DNA of 64,000 bases from positions 7,129 to 71,128 of the forward strand of contig CAWHPW010000022.1 of NCBI GenBank assembly GCA_963831385.1, given 5' to 3'. This document shows positions 41,042 through 49,051 of this stretch, piece after piece. The notes under the pieces are model-generated. The model searched no databases. It was not told the origin of the DNA and was given only the letters and a program-made list of their open reading frames with translations. Position 1 is the stretch's first letter. Every line of letters begins with the position of its first letter. This DNA is from JACVRX01 sp963831385. GTDB taxonomy: Bacteria; Actinomycetota; Actinomycetes; Jiangellales; Jiangellaceae. Both the position numbers and the translations under genes were made by a program.

Positions 41042-42268
41042 TCAGGCGACCAGATCGCGGACGACGGCATCGGCCAACAGGCGACCTCGTCGAGTCAGCA
41101 CGATTCGCCCGCGGCCAAGCCGGTCTCGCTCCACTAGCCCGTCAGCCACCAGGTCGGCGGTAACCGCGCGGCCCGGTTCGGCCAGCACAGTGGCGTCGAG
41201 CCCCTCCGCGAGCCGGGTCTCCAACAGGATGCGTTCGACCCGGCGGGCGCCGGCGTCGAGAACCTCCCTGGCCTGGGCCGGGCTCTCCTCCGCCGCGAGT
41301 CGTCGGGCCCACGCCGCTGGATGCTTGACGTTCCACCACCGGACACCACCCACGTGACTGTGCGCACCCGGACCGACGCCCCACCAATCCGCGCCGGTCC
41401 AGTACAGGCCGTTGTGGCGACAACGGGCATCAGCCGAGGTTGCCCAGTTCGAAATCTCGTACCAAGCCAACCCGGCGGAAGTCAGCAGATCATCGGCCAG
41501 CAGGTACTTCTCGGCTTGCTCGTCCTCATCGGGCATCGCCAGCTCGCCGCCGCGAATGCGGGCCGCCAGCCTGGTGCCGGGCTCGACGATCAGGGAATAC
41601 GCGCTGACGTGATCCGGGGCGGCCACGATCGCTGCCTCGACGCTGGCCTGCCAGTCGGTCAGGCTCTCCCCAGGGGTTCCGTAGATCAGGTCGAGGTTGA
41701 CGTGCTCGAAGCCGGCGTCGTGGGCTTCTCTGACCGCGTCGACCGGTCGTCCCGGCGTGTGGGCGCGATCGAGGACCACCAGGACGTGTGGCAGGGCGCT
41801 TTGCATGCCCAGCGAGATCCGCGTGAAGCCCGCCGTCCGCAGCTGTGTGAGTGAGTGGGCGTCGACGGATTCTGGGTTGGCCTCGGTCGTGATCTCCGCA
41901 TCCGGTTCCAGCCCGAATTCGGTGTCGACCGCGCGCAGGACCCGACCGAGATCTCGAGGTTGCAACAGGGTGGGGGTTCCGCCGCCGAAGAACACCGTGG
42001 CCACGGGCAGCTCGGCGTCGCCGAGCACCCGACGGGCGAGGCGGAGCTCGGCGATCGCGGCATCCGCCCACGAGTCACGTGATGCTCCCGTGTCGGCGCC
42101 TAACTCACTGGCCGTGTAGGTGTTGAAATCGCAGTAGCCGCAGCGCGTCGTGCAGAACGGCACATGCAGATACATCCCGAACGGTCGGGTTCCGAGTTCG
42201 GTCAGTGCCGACTCTGGCAGCGTCCCTTCGCGCGGCGCTGACTCGCCCTCTGGAAGCGTCGTCGGCAT
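41042..42268 (-). CDS. hemW: Radical SAM heme chaperone HemW
   Basis: 408 aa from the ATG at 42268; a TTG at 42286 is also in frame. The iron-sulfur motif CTTRCGYCDF follows MYLHVPF. SAM-binding FFGGGTPTLL and the NPES region (TTEANPESVD) are present. The long annotation as coproporphyrinogen oxidase is outdated: HemW binds heme for delivery to respiratory enzymes. A direct repeat of a 12-bp hairpin arm overlaps its start region. Confidence 0.94.
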   Translation of the reverse strand: MPTTLPEGESAPREGTLPESALTELGTRPFGMYLHVPFCTTRCGYCDFNTYTASELGADTGASRDSWADAAIAELRLARRVLGDAELPVATVFFGGGTPTLLQPRDLGRVLRAVDTEFGLEPDAEITTEANPESVDAHSLTQLRTAGFTRISLGMQSALPHVLVVLDRAHTPGRPVDAVREAHDAGFEHVNLDLIYGTPGESLTDWQASVEAAIVAAPDHVSAYSLIVEPGTRLAARIRGGELAMPDEDEQAEKYLLADDLLTSAGLAWYEISNWATSADARCRHNGLYWTGADWWGVGPGAHSHVGGVRWWNVKHPAAWARRLAAEESPAQAREVLDAGARRVERILLETRLAEGLDATVLAEPGRAVTADLVADGLVERDRLGRGRIVLTRRGRLLADAVVRDLVA

Positions 42269-42291
42269 GTCGCCATCACCAGGCAAGCACG

Positions 42292-42323
42292 TACATCACC
42301 AGGCCTACAAGCCTGGTGATGTA
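42292..42323 (-). terminator. Strong stem-loop between the acyl-CoA synthetase gene and hemW
   Basis: TACATCACCAGGC (42292-42304) and GCCTGGTGATGTA (42311-42323) form a perfect 13-bp stem with a 6-base loop. It lies 36 bases past the synthetase stop and 24 bases before the hemW start. A second copy of CATCACCAGGC at 42274-42284 could compete for the stem. Confidence 0.65.
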
Positions 42324-42358
42324 GGGGTACGGGTGGTGAACGTGGTCATTCCGCCAGA

Positions 42359-44185
42359 TCAGCTCGAGTACATGCGGTCGAGGGTGTCGGCGTACTTCTT
42401 CTCGACGGCCTTGCGCTTGACCTTCAGGCTGGGAGTCAAGTCGCCGTCCTCGACGGTCAGGTCCTGCGGCAGGATCTCGAACTTCTTGATCGTCTCCCAG
42501 CGTTCCAGCCGGCTGTTGAGCTCGTCGACCTGTTCCTGAACCAGCTCGTGCACCTGCGGCGTAACCACCAGCTCCGCATAGGGCTTACCCGCCAGGTCGT
42601 TGTGCTCGGCCCAGGTGGCAATCGCGTCGGGATCCAGCGTGATCAACGCCGTGCAGTAGTTACGGCTGTCGCCGTGGACGACGATTTGGCTGGCATAGGG
42701 GCTCACGGCCTTGAAGATGACCTCGATCTTCTGCGGAGCGACGTATTTGCCGCCCGAGGTCTTGATGAGGTCCTTCTTGCGGTCGGTGATCCGGATGTAG
42801 CCACGGTCGAGCTCGCCGATGTCGCCGGTGCGGAACCAGCCGTCGTCGGTGAACACTTCCGCTGTCTGGTCGGCGTTGTTGTGGTACCCGCGCATGACGC
42901 CGGGTCCCTTCAGCAACAGCTCGCCGCCGTCGCCGATCTTCACCTCGGTTCCCGGCGCCGGTGGGCCGACCGTACCGAACCGGGTGTCGTCCGGCAGGTT
43001 CACCGCCGTCGCGGCGCTGGTCTCGGTGAGCCCGTAGCCTTCGAGGATCGTCATGCCGGCCGCGTGGAACCACTCGGCCACGTCCCGGGAGAGTGCGGCC
43101 GAACCGCTGACGAAGAACCGCACCCGCCCGCCGAGCCGATCCCTGATCTTGTGAAAGACCAGCTTGTCGGCCAAGGCGTGCTGACGGGCGAGCAGGCCGG
43201 TGGGCTCCCGGCCCTGCTGGCGCAGCTGCGAGACCTTGTGCCCCACGCCGAACGCCCACCCGAAGATCTTCGCCTTCACTCCACCCTCGGCCGCGACCCC
43301 GGTGATGACCCGCGATCGGACCTTCTCGAAGATGCGGGGCGCGCCGGCCATGAACGTCGGCTTCACGACGCCGAGGTGCTCGACGATGTGGTCGAGGTTG
43401 CCATCGATCGCCGTGGCGAAGCCGATGCGCAACTGGAGCACCTCGAGCACCTTGCCGAACGAGTGCGACAGCGGCAGCCACAGGTATTGCAGGTCGTCCG
43501 GGGTGAGGATCCCCAACGCGTCGACGGCCGCGGCCTCATAGGTCCAGTTGTCGTGGACCAGCCGTACACCCTTGGGCCGCCCCGTCGTGCCGGAGGTGTA
43601 GATAAGCGTGGCGAGGTCCTCCGGACCGACGGCGGCCAGGGCGTCGTCGACTGCCGTGGGACGCTCGGCCAGCAGTTCCTGGCCGCGCTCTTCGAGCTCG
43701 GCCAGGGTCAGCACCAGGTCGCCGTCGCCCGAACCGTCGAAGACGACGATGGCCATCAGGTCGGGCAGGTCGTCACGGTGTTCGAGCACCTTGTCGACCT
43801 GGGTCTGGTCTTCGGCGAACACCACTCGCGAACCCGAGTCGGACAGGATGAAGGAGACGTCGTCCGGTGTCGTGGATGGATAGACGGTGGTTGTCGCCGC
43901 TCCCGCGGACATGATGGCGAGGTCGGCGAGCACCCACTCGATGCGGGTCGAGGACGCAATGGCCACGCGCTGTTCGGCTCGGACGCCGAGCGCGAGCAGA
44001 CCGGCTGCGATGTCCCACACCCGGTCGCGCGTGTGCTCCCAGGTCAACGAGGTCCAGCCACCCCCTTCGGGATACCGGAACGCTTCCCGAGTCGGGGTGG
44101 CAACGACTCGGTCCAAGAACATCCGCCCCACGGAGGCCGGCCGGTTCTTGACGACCTCGGCCGGATCGGTCACTACGTCGGTCAT
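42359..44185 (-). CDS. Long-chain acyl-CoA synthetase (AMP-forming)
   Basis: 608 aa from the ATG at 44185 with GGAGGAG upstream. AMP-binding motif LIYTSGTTGRPKGVRL, then EGYGLTETSAATAVN, the adenylate-contacting DDGWFRTGDIGELD and the hinge DRKKDLIKTSGGKYVAPQKIE. The catalytic Lys is in TPSLKVKRKAVEKKY. It activates fatty acids with ATP and CoA; chain length is inferred from similarity to FAA/FadD15-type enzymes. It is not part of an obvious lipid operon. Confidence 0.93.
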   Translation of the reverse strand: MTDVVTDPAEVVKNRPASVGRMFLDRVVATPTREAFRYPEGGGWTSLTWEHTRDRVWDIAAGLLALGVRAEQRVAIASSTRIEWVLADLAIMSAGAATTTVYPSTTPDDVSFILSDSGSRVVFAEDQTQVDKVLEHRDDLPDLMAIVVFDGSGDGDLVLTLAELEERGQELLAERPTAVDDALAAVGPEDLATLIYTSGTTGRPKGVRLVHDNWTYEAAAVDALGILTPDDLQYLWLPLSHSFGKVLEVLQLRIGFATAIDGNLDHIVEHLGVVKPTFMAGAPRIFEKVRSRVITGVAAEGGVKAKIFGWAFGVGHKVSQLRQQGREPTGLLARQHALADKLVFHKIRDRLGGRVRFFVSGSAALSRDVAEWFHAAGMTILEGYGLTETSAATAVNLPDDTRFGTVGPPAPGTEVKIGDGGELLLKGPGVMRGYHNNADQTAEVFTDDGWFRTGDIGELDRGYIRITDRKKDLIKTSGGKYVAPQKIEVIFKAVSPYASQIVVHGDSRNYCTALITLDPDAIATWAEHNDLAGKPYAELVVTPQVHELVQEQVDELNSRLERWETIKKFEILPQDLTVEDGDLTPSLKVKRKAVEKKYADTLDRMYSS

Positions 44186-44285
44186 CGGTCTCCTCCAGAT
44201 GCGGGACCGGCAGCGATGAGGGTCCCGTTTACTCGAACGGTATTGCGTCGACGGGCCGGATGGGAGACCCGTCAGGTGGCCCGAT

Positions 44286-44341
44286 CATGATCCACGGCGC
44301 AGATTGGGGGCTCTAGCACCCAGAACGATCCGTGGATCATG
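44286..44341 (-). terminator. Inverted repeat between lepA and the acyl-CoA synthetase gene
   Basis: CATGATCCACGG (44286-44297) and CCGTGGATCATG (44330-44341) form a perfect 12-bp stem with a 32-base loop, starting about 30 bases past the lepA stop. The GATCATG core also appears in the stem at 17149-17192, so it may be a repeated intergenic element. Confidence 0.5.
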
Positions 44342-44372
44342 GTTTGCAGTGCCCGATCCCCCCGCCAAAACG

Positions 44373-46229
44373 TCAACGCTTCGCGGCCTGACCGGCCTCG
44401 GAGCCGGACGAGAGAGCGGCGATGAAGGCCTCTTGTGGCACCTCGACCCGGCCCACCATCTTCATCCGCTTCTTGCCTTCCTTCTGCCGCTCGAGCAGCT
44501 TGCGCTTGCGGGTGATGTCACCGCCATAACATTTGGCGAGGACGTCCTTACGCATCGCCCGGATGGTTTCGCGGGCGATGATCCGGGATCCGACGGCAGC
44601 CTGGATCGGCACCTCGAACTGCTGACGAGGGATCAGTTCGCGCAACCTCGCGACCATCGCAACGCCGTATCCGTATGCCTTGTCCTTGTGCACGATCGCG
44701 CTGAACGCGTCGACGGTCTCGCCGTGGAGCAGGATGTCCACCTTGACCAGCTCTGCCTCCTGCTCACCGGTGGGCTCGTAGTCAAGGCTGGCGTAGCCCC
44801 GCGTGCGCGACTTGAGCGCGTCGAAGAAGTCGAAGACGATCTCGGCCAGCGGCAGCGTGTACCGCAGCTCGACCCGGTCCTCGGACAGATAGTCCAAACC
44901 GAGCAGCGCTCCGCGCCGCGCCTGGCACAGCTCCATGATCGTGCCGACGTATTCGCTCGGCGCAAGGATCGTGGCGCGAACCACCGGCTCGTACACGGAC
45001 TCCACCTTGCCGGCCGGAAACTCGCTGGGGTTCGTGACGATCTGTTCGGCGCCACTCTCCATGAGCACGGTGTAGACGACGTTCGGCGCTGTCGATATCA
45101 GGTCGAGCCCGAACTCGCGTTCCAGCCGTTCTCGCACGATCTCCATGTGCAGCAGGCCAAGAAATCCACAGCGGAATCCGAACCCAAGAGCACCGGATGT
45201 CTCCGGCTCGTAAACCATCGCCGCGTCGTTCAGCTTCAGCTTGTCCAACGCCTCGCGCAGGTCCGGGTAGTCCGAGCCATCGAGCGGGTAGAGCCCGGAG
45301 AAGACCATCGGTTTCGGCTCGCGGTAGCCGGGCAGGGCGTCGGTCGCCGGTCTCGCGGTCGTCGTCACCGTGTCGCCCACCTTGGACTGCCGGACGTCCT
45401 TGACCCCGGTGATGAGGTACCCGACCTCACCCACACCCAGGCCCGGGCTGGGCGACATCTCCGGCGAGATGACGCCGATCTCGAGCAGCTCGTGAGTAGC
45501 CCTGGTCGAGACCATGAGGATCCGGTCGCGTGGAGAAAGGTGCCCGTCGATCACCCGGATGTAGGTGATGACCCCGCGGTAGGTGTCGTAGACGCTGTCG
45601 AAGATCATGGCCCGCGCTGGGGCGTCGGGATTGCCGACTGGCGCTGGCAGGTCGGCGACTATCTGGTTCATCAGGGCGGCCACGCCCTCCCCCGTCTTGC
45701 CGCTGACCTGCAGGACGTCGCCCGGCTCACACCCGATCAAGTGGGCCAGTTCCGCGGCGTACTTGTCCGGTTGGGCCGCCGGCAGGTCGATCTTGTTCAG
45801 GACGGGGATGACGTGCAGGTCGTTCTCGAGCGCCAGGTAGAGGTTGGCCAGGGTCTGCGCCTCGATCCCCTGGGCCGCGTCGACAAGCAGCACCGCTCCT
45901 TCACAGGCCGCCAGACTCCGACTGACCTCATAACTGAAGTCGACGTGCCCGGGGGTGTCGATCAGGTTGAGCACATAGGTGCGGCCGTCAGGGGCTGGAA
46001 ACGGCAGCCTGACCGCCTGGCTCTTGATCGTGATGCCCCGCTCGCGTTCGATGTCCATCCGGTCCAGGTACTGGGCGCGCATCGTTCGCTCGTCGACGAC
46101 GCCGGTGAGCTGCAGCATGCGGTCCGCCAGAGTGGACTTGCCATGGTCGATGTGCGCGATGATGCAGAAGTTGCGAATCAACTCGGGCGGGGTCGTCGCG
46201 GGTGCCGGGGGATTCGGGGTCGCAGGCAC
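44373..46229 (-). CDS. lepA: Elongation factor 4 (LepA)
   Basis: 618 aa from the GTG at 46229 with GAGGAAGG upstream. GTPase motifs: IAHIDHGKSTLADRML (G1), IDTPGHVDF (G3) and NKIDLPAA (G4). The LepA-specific C-terminal domain has YASLDYEPTGEQEAELVKVDIL and the ending CYGGDITRKRKLLERQKEGKKRMK. It back-translocates or remodels stalled ribosomes and helps 30S assembly. Usual actinobacterial neighbour of rpsT and hemW. Confidence 0.97.
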   Translation of the reverse strand: MPATPNPPAPATTPPELIRNFCIIAHIDHGKSTLADRMLQLTGVVDERTMRAQYLDRMDIERERGITIKSQAVRLPFPAPDGRTYVLNLIDTPGHVDFSYEVSRSLAACEGAVLLVDAAQGIEAQTLANLYLALENDLHVIPVLNKIDLPAAQPDKYAAELAHLIGCEPGDVLQVSGKTGEGVAALMNQIVADLPAPVGNPDAPARAMIFDSVYDTYRGVITYIRVIDGHLSPRDRILMVSTRATHELLEIGVISPEMSPSPGLGVGEVGYLITGVKDVRQSKVGDTVTTTARPATDALPGYREPKPMVFSGLYPLDGSDYPDLREALDKLKLNDAAMVYEPETSGALGFGFRCGFLGLLHMEIVRERLEREFGLDLISTAPNVVYTVLMESGAEQIVTNPSEFPAGKVESVYEPVVRATILAPSEYVGTIMELCQARRGALLGLDYLSEDRVELRYTLPLAEIVFDFFDALKSRTRGYASLDYEPTGEQEAELVKVDILLHGETVDAFSAIVHKDKAYGYGVAMVARLRELIPRQQFEVPIQAAVGSRIIARETIRAMRKDVLAKCYGGDITRKRKLLERQKEGKKRMKMVGRVEVPQEAFIAALSSGSEAGQAAKR

Positions 46230-46281
46230 GGCCTTCCTCGGCGGGTGGACTAGGGAACGCCGTCTATCCTTCCACGCGGCA

Positions 46282-47109
46282 TCACGCGACGGCTTCGGCG
46301 ACGGTGCCTGCCGCGACGTAGCCCAGCACCGAGATCCACAGTGTGCCTTCGGCATCGGCTCGGCGCAGCGCCGCGAACCACCGGTCACGAAGTTCCGCGG
46401 GGATGATCCCGGCTTGCATCGGTATCTGCTCGTCGAACTGCGGGTAGATCTTCGCGGCGTCCGCGATCGAGGTGTAGGTGAACGGATGGAGCCGGACCTC
46501 GACGTCGATGAGGCCGGCTCGCACCAGCCGCCGCCGCAGAGACCGACCCAGGTCGGGTTGTGGAGACAGCTGCTCCATCATGGCGAAGACGGTGGCGACC
46601 AGATCGCGGTCTTCGATGTCGACCGCGGCCGACTGCCAATCGGTGTCCAAGACGCAGACGATGCCGTCCGTTGCCGTCACCCGCACCAGTTCACCGATCG
46701 CGATGTCAGGATCGGGCAGGTGTTGCAGAACCCGCTCGCAGCGTGACCGGTCGAACGAGCCGGTGGCGAAGGGCAGGTTGGTGACGTCGGCGATCTCGTA
46801 GGTCACCGCCGACCCATCATGTCGGGCCCGAGCTGCGTCGATCATCTGCCGGCTCAGGTCGACGGCCGCGACCTCGCCGCCCGGTTGCACCATGGCAGCC
46901 ATCTCGCGGGCGACTTCACCCAGCCCGCAGCCTGCGTCGAGAACCCGCATGCCCGGGCTGGGGGCGAGAAGGTCGAGAGCGTGCGCCCGCCAGGAGCGGA
47001 CTTCCGGCAGGCCGGCGACCGATTCGAGGTAGCGCATCAACTGAAACGCGAGCTCGGACTGGTCGACCCGAGCAAAAACCCGGCCCGGGTGCTCCGGCGG
47101 GTCGGCCAC
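46282..47109 (-). CDS. Class I SAM-dependent methyltransferase
   Basis: About 275 aa from the GTG at 47109, though no ribosome-binding site is clear. The Rossmann SAM site is MRVLDAGCGLGEVAREMA, followed by the acidic loop AAVDLSRQM and post-I motif CERVLQHLPDPDIAIGELVRV. The C-terminal part has no substrate hint. Ubiquinone/menaquinone-type and small-molecule methyltransferases look alike here. It is divergent from the PemK/MazF gene. Confidence 0.85.
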   Translation of the reverse strand: MADPPEHPGRVFARVDQSELAFQLMRYLESVAGLPEVRSWRAHALDLLAPSPGMRVLDAGCGLGEVAREMAAMVQPGGEVAAVDLSRQMIDAARARHDGSAVTYEIADVTNLPFATGSFDRSRCERVLQHLPDPDIAIGELVRVTATDGIVCVLDTDWQSAAVDIEDRDLVATVFAMMEQLSPQPDLGRSLRRRLVRAGLIDVEVRLHPFTYTSIADAAKIYPQFDEQIPMQAGIIPAELRDRWFAALRRADAEGTLWISVLGYVAAGTVAEAVA

Positions 47110-47176
47110 GGGCGAATCATGGCACCGCACCGCTGACACCGGCCAGCGTTCAGCCCACGACGCCTCTCCGGCTACC

Positions 47177-47680
47177 GTGCGTCGCGTGGGCCGACTCCGC
47201 GACGTCATCGGCACGCTGGTCCGCTCAGCCCGACCGCAGAAACGCGGGCCGGTGCTCGAGTTCGAGCCCGGCCGCAGCGGGCCGTACGCGACCACCGTGG
47301 CACACGAAATCGGCCGGGTCGTCACGTCGTACAACCCCGACACCGACGGAGACCCGGACCCTGGCGAGATCGTATGGACCTGGGTGCCTTACGAAGAGGG
47401 AGATGGTCGGGGCAAAGATCGTCCGGTCTTGATAGTTGCTCGAGAGGACACGGGCTCACTGCTCGCGGTTCGGCTCTCCAGCCAGAACCACGATCACCAA
47501 CCTGACTGGATCGCCATCGGAGCTGGCGGCTGGGACGGCGAAGGCCGGCCGTCGTGGGTCGACGTCGGTCGCGTACTTCGCCTACACCCGCAGGGCATGC
47601 GCCGCGAGGCGGCCAGCCTCGAGCGAGATCGCTTCGACCGGGTCGTCGGCCGCCTGTTGGAACGCCATGGCTGGGCGTGA
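47177..47680 (+). CDS. PemK/MazF-like endoribonuclease domain protein
   Basis: 167 aa from the GTG at 47177; a GTG at 47186 is an alternative. The PemK/MazF barrel begins at GEIVWTWVPYEEGDGRGKDRPVLIVARE, the usual toxin signature. It ends with DWIAIGAGGWDGEGRPSWVDVGRVLRLHP. An N-terminal 60-residue extension is basic then acidic. No antitoxin gene precedes it: the upstream gene is divergent and a methyltransferase. It may be a solitary housekeeping relative rather than a toxin. Confidence 0.82.
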   Translation: MRRVGRLRDVIGTLVRSARPQKRGPVLEFEPGRSGPYATTVAHEIGRVVTSYNPDTDGDPDPGEIVWTWVPYEEGDGRGKDRPVLIVAREDTGSLLAVRLSSQNHDHQPDWIAIGAGGWDGEGRPSWVDVGRVLRLHPQGMRREAASLERDRFDRVVGRLLERHGWA

Positions 47681-47752
47681 TGCGCGGTTTGGTGCGGTTC
47701 TCGTGGCGCTGATAACCTGGGCCACTCCGACGATTCCAGACAAGGCTTATTT

Positions 47753-48013
47753 GTGGCGAACATCAAGTCCCAGAAAAAGCGCATCCTCACCAACGAGAAA
47801 GCCCGGCAGCGCAACAAGGCAGTCAAGTCCTCGCTGAAGACTTCTGTCCGCCGATTCAACGCCGCCGCCGAGGCCGGTGACGCCGAGCAGGCGACGACTC
47901 TGGCTCGCGAAGCCAGTCGCAAGCTCGACAAGGCAGTCGGCAAGGGCGTCATCCACAAGAACCAGGCCGCCAACCGGAAGTCTGCGATCGCCAAGCGCGC
48001 TGCCACGGTCTAG
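47753..48013 (+). CDS. rpsT: 30S ribosomal protein S20
   Basis: 86 aa from the GTG at 47753. Basic three-helix bundle: VANIKSQKKRILTNEKARQR, then a NKAVKSSLKTSVRRF helix and the ending KGVIHKNQAANRKSAIAKRA. It binds 16S rRNA early in 30S assembly. Convergent with holA, with 29 bases between stops, as is usual in actinobacteria. Confidence 0.97.
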   Translation: MANIKSQKKRILTNEKARQRNKAVKSSLKTSVRRFNAAAEAGDAEQATTLAREASRKLDKAVGKGVIHKNQAANRKSAIAKRAATV

Positions 48014-48042
48014 TCGGCCACGGCTTGCTGTCTGACAGCGGG

Positions 48043-49020
48043 TCACGCAGCGTTTCGGGCGGCGCCGATCTCGAGCACGGCCGTGGTGAGCGCGAGGGTC
48101 GGGTCGTTGCCGCCTCCTTTGACCGCCAGATCGGCCGCTGCCACTGCACGGATCGCGCGGACCAGCCCGGTCGGTGTCCATCCGCGAAGCTGGCCGCGCA
48201 GGATGCGTACCTTCCACGGCGGAACGCCGAGGTCACGAGCAATGTCACCATCGCGAACCCCACGTGGAGCACCGCCCAGCCGGGCCAACAGGCGTACCGC
48301 CGTGGCGAGAGCAGCCGTCACCAGTACGGGATCGGTGCCTGTTTCCAGCGCCCAACGCAGCTGCTCGAGGGCGTCGGCGGTGCGGCCCTCGACCGCCCGG
48401 TCGGCGACCACCCAGCCCCTCACCTCGGCGCGCCCCTCGAAATAGGTGGTGACGACCTCGTCGTCCACCGTGCCGTTCTCGGCATCGGCCACCAGCTGCG
48501 CTGCGGCGGATGCGAGGCCACGCAGGTCGCCACCAACGGCCTCGACCAGCCGTCGCGCGGCTGCCTCGGTCATCCGCCCGCTCGCTTCGGCGGCCTCGGA
48601 GCGCGCGAACGCGACCTGGTCGTCTGGCCGAGTGATGCGCAGGCAAGCCACCTCGTCGGCGCCGACGGCGCGCAGGTCGTCGAGCAGCCGCTTGCCTTTG
48701 GTCCCACCCGGGTGGACCAGGACCAGGTGAATGTCCGGCGCCGGCTCGGTCCCGTACCGCAGCAGTGCGGCGGCGGCCTGGTCGTCGACGTCCTGCACAG
48801 CGCGTACGACCAAGACTCGCCTGCTCGCGAACAGCGACGGGCTGGTGTGCTCGATCAGGGCTGCGGGCGTGAGCTCTGCGCCGGTGGTTTCGGAGCAGTC
48901 GGCTTCGGCGTCGACCGCTCGAGCAGCCGCACATACCGCAGCGACGGCCCGGTCGGACAGCAGAGTCTCCGGGCCGACGACGAGTGTCACCGGCGGCGGA
49001 GGCGGGACCGATGTGGACAT
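48043..49020 (-). CDS. holA: DNA polymerase III subunit delta
   Basis: About 325 aa from the ATG at 49020; a GTG 18 bases upstream is in frame. N-terminal fold VTLVVGPETLLSDRAVAAV in place of a Walker site, as in HolA. Then ALLRYGTEPAPDIHLVLVHPGG, the helical EAASGRMTEAAARRLVEAVGG and the C-terminal collar domain (LARDLGVPPWKVRILRGQLRGW-type). It opens the beta clamp in the clamp loader. Clustered with comEC-comEA as in most actinobacteria. Confidence 0.94.
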   Translation of the reverse strand: MSTSVPPPPPVTLVVGPETLLSDRAVAAVCAAARAVDAEADCSETTGAELTPAALIEHTSPSLFASRRVLVVRAVQDVDDQAAAALLRYGTEPAPDIHLVLVHPGGTKGKRLLDDLRAVGADEVACLRITRPDDQVAFARSEAAEASGRMTEAAARRLVEAVGGDLRGLASAAAQLVADAENGTVDDEVVTTYFEGRAEVRGWVVADRAVEGRTADALEQLRWALETGTDPVLVTAALATAVRLLARLGGAPRGVRDGDIARDLGVPPWKVRILRGQLRGWTPTGLVRAIRAVAAADLAVKGGGNDPTLALTTAVLEIGAARNAA

Positions 49021-49051
49021 CGGGCCCAAGGATCGCACGCGTCACCGACCG

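Noticed and set aside
42548..44290. A 580-codon plus-strand frame opposite the acyl-CoA synthetase
   Set aside because: Shadow of the synthetase gene, no start signal.
44304..46253. A 649-codon plus-strand frame opposite lepA
   Set aside because: Shadow of lepA.
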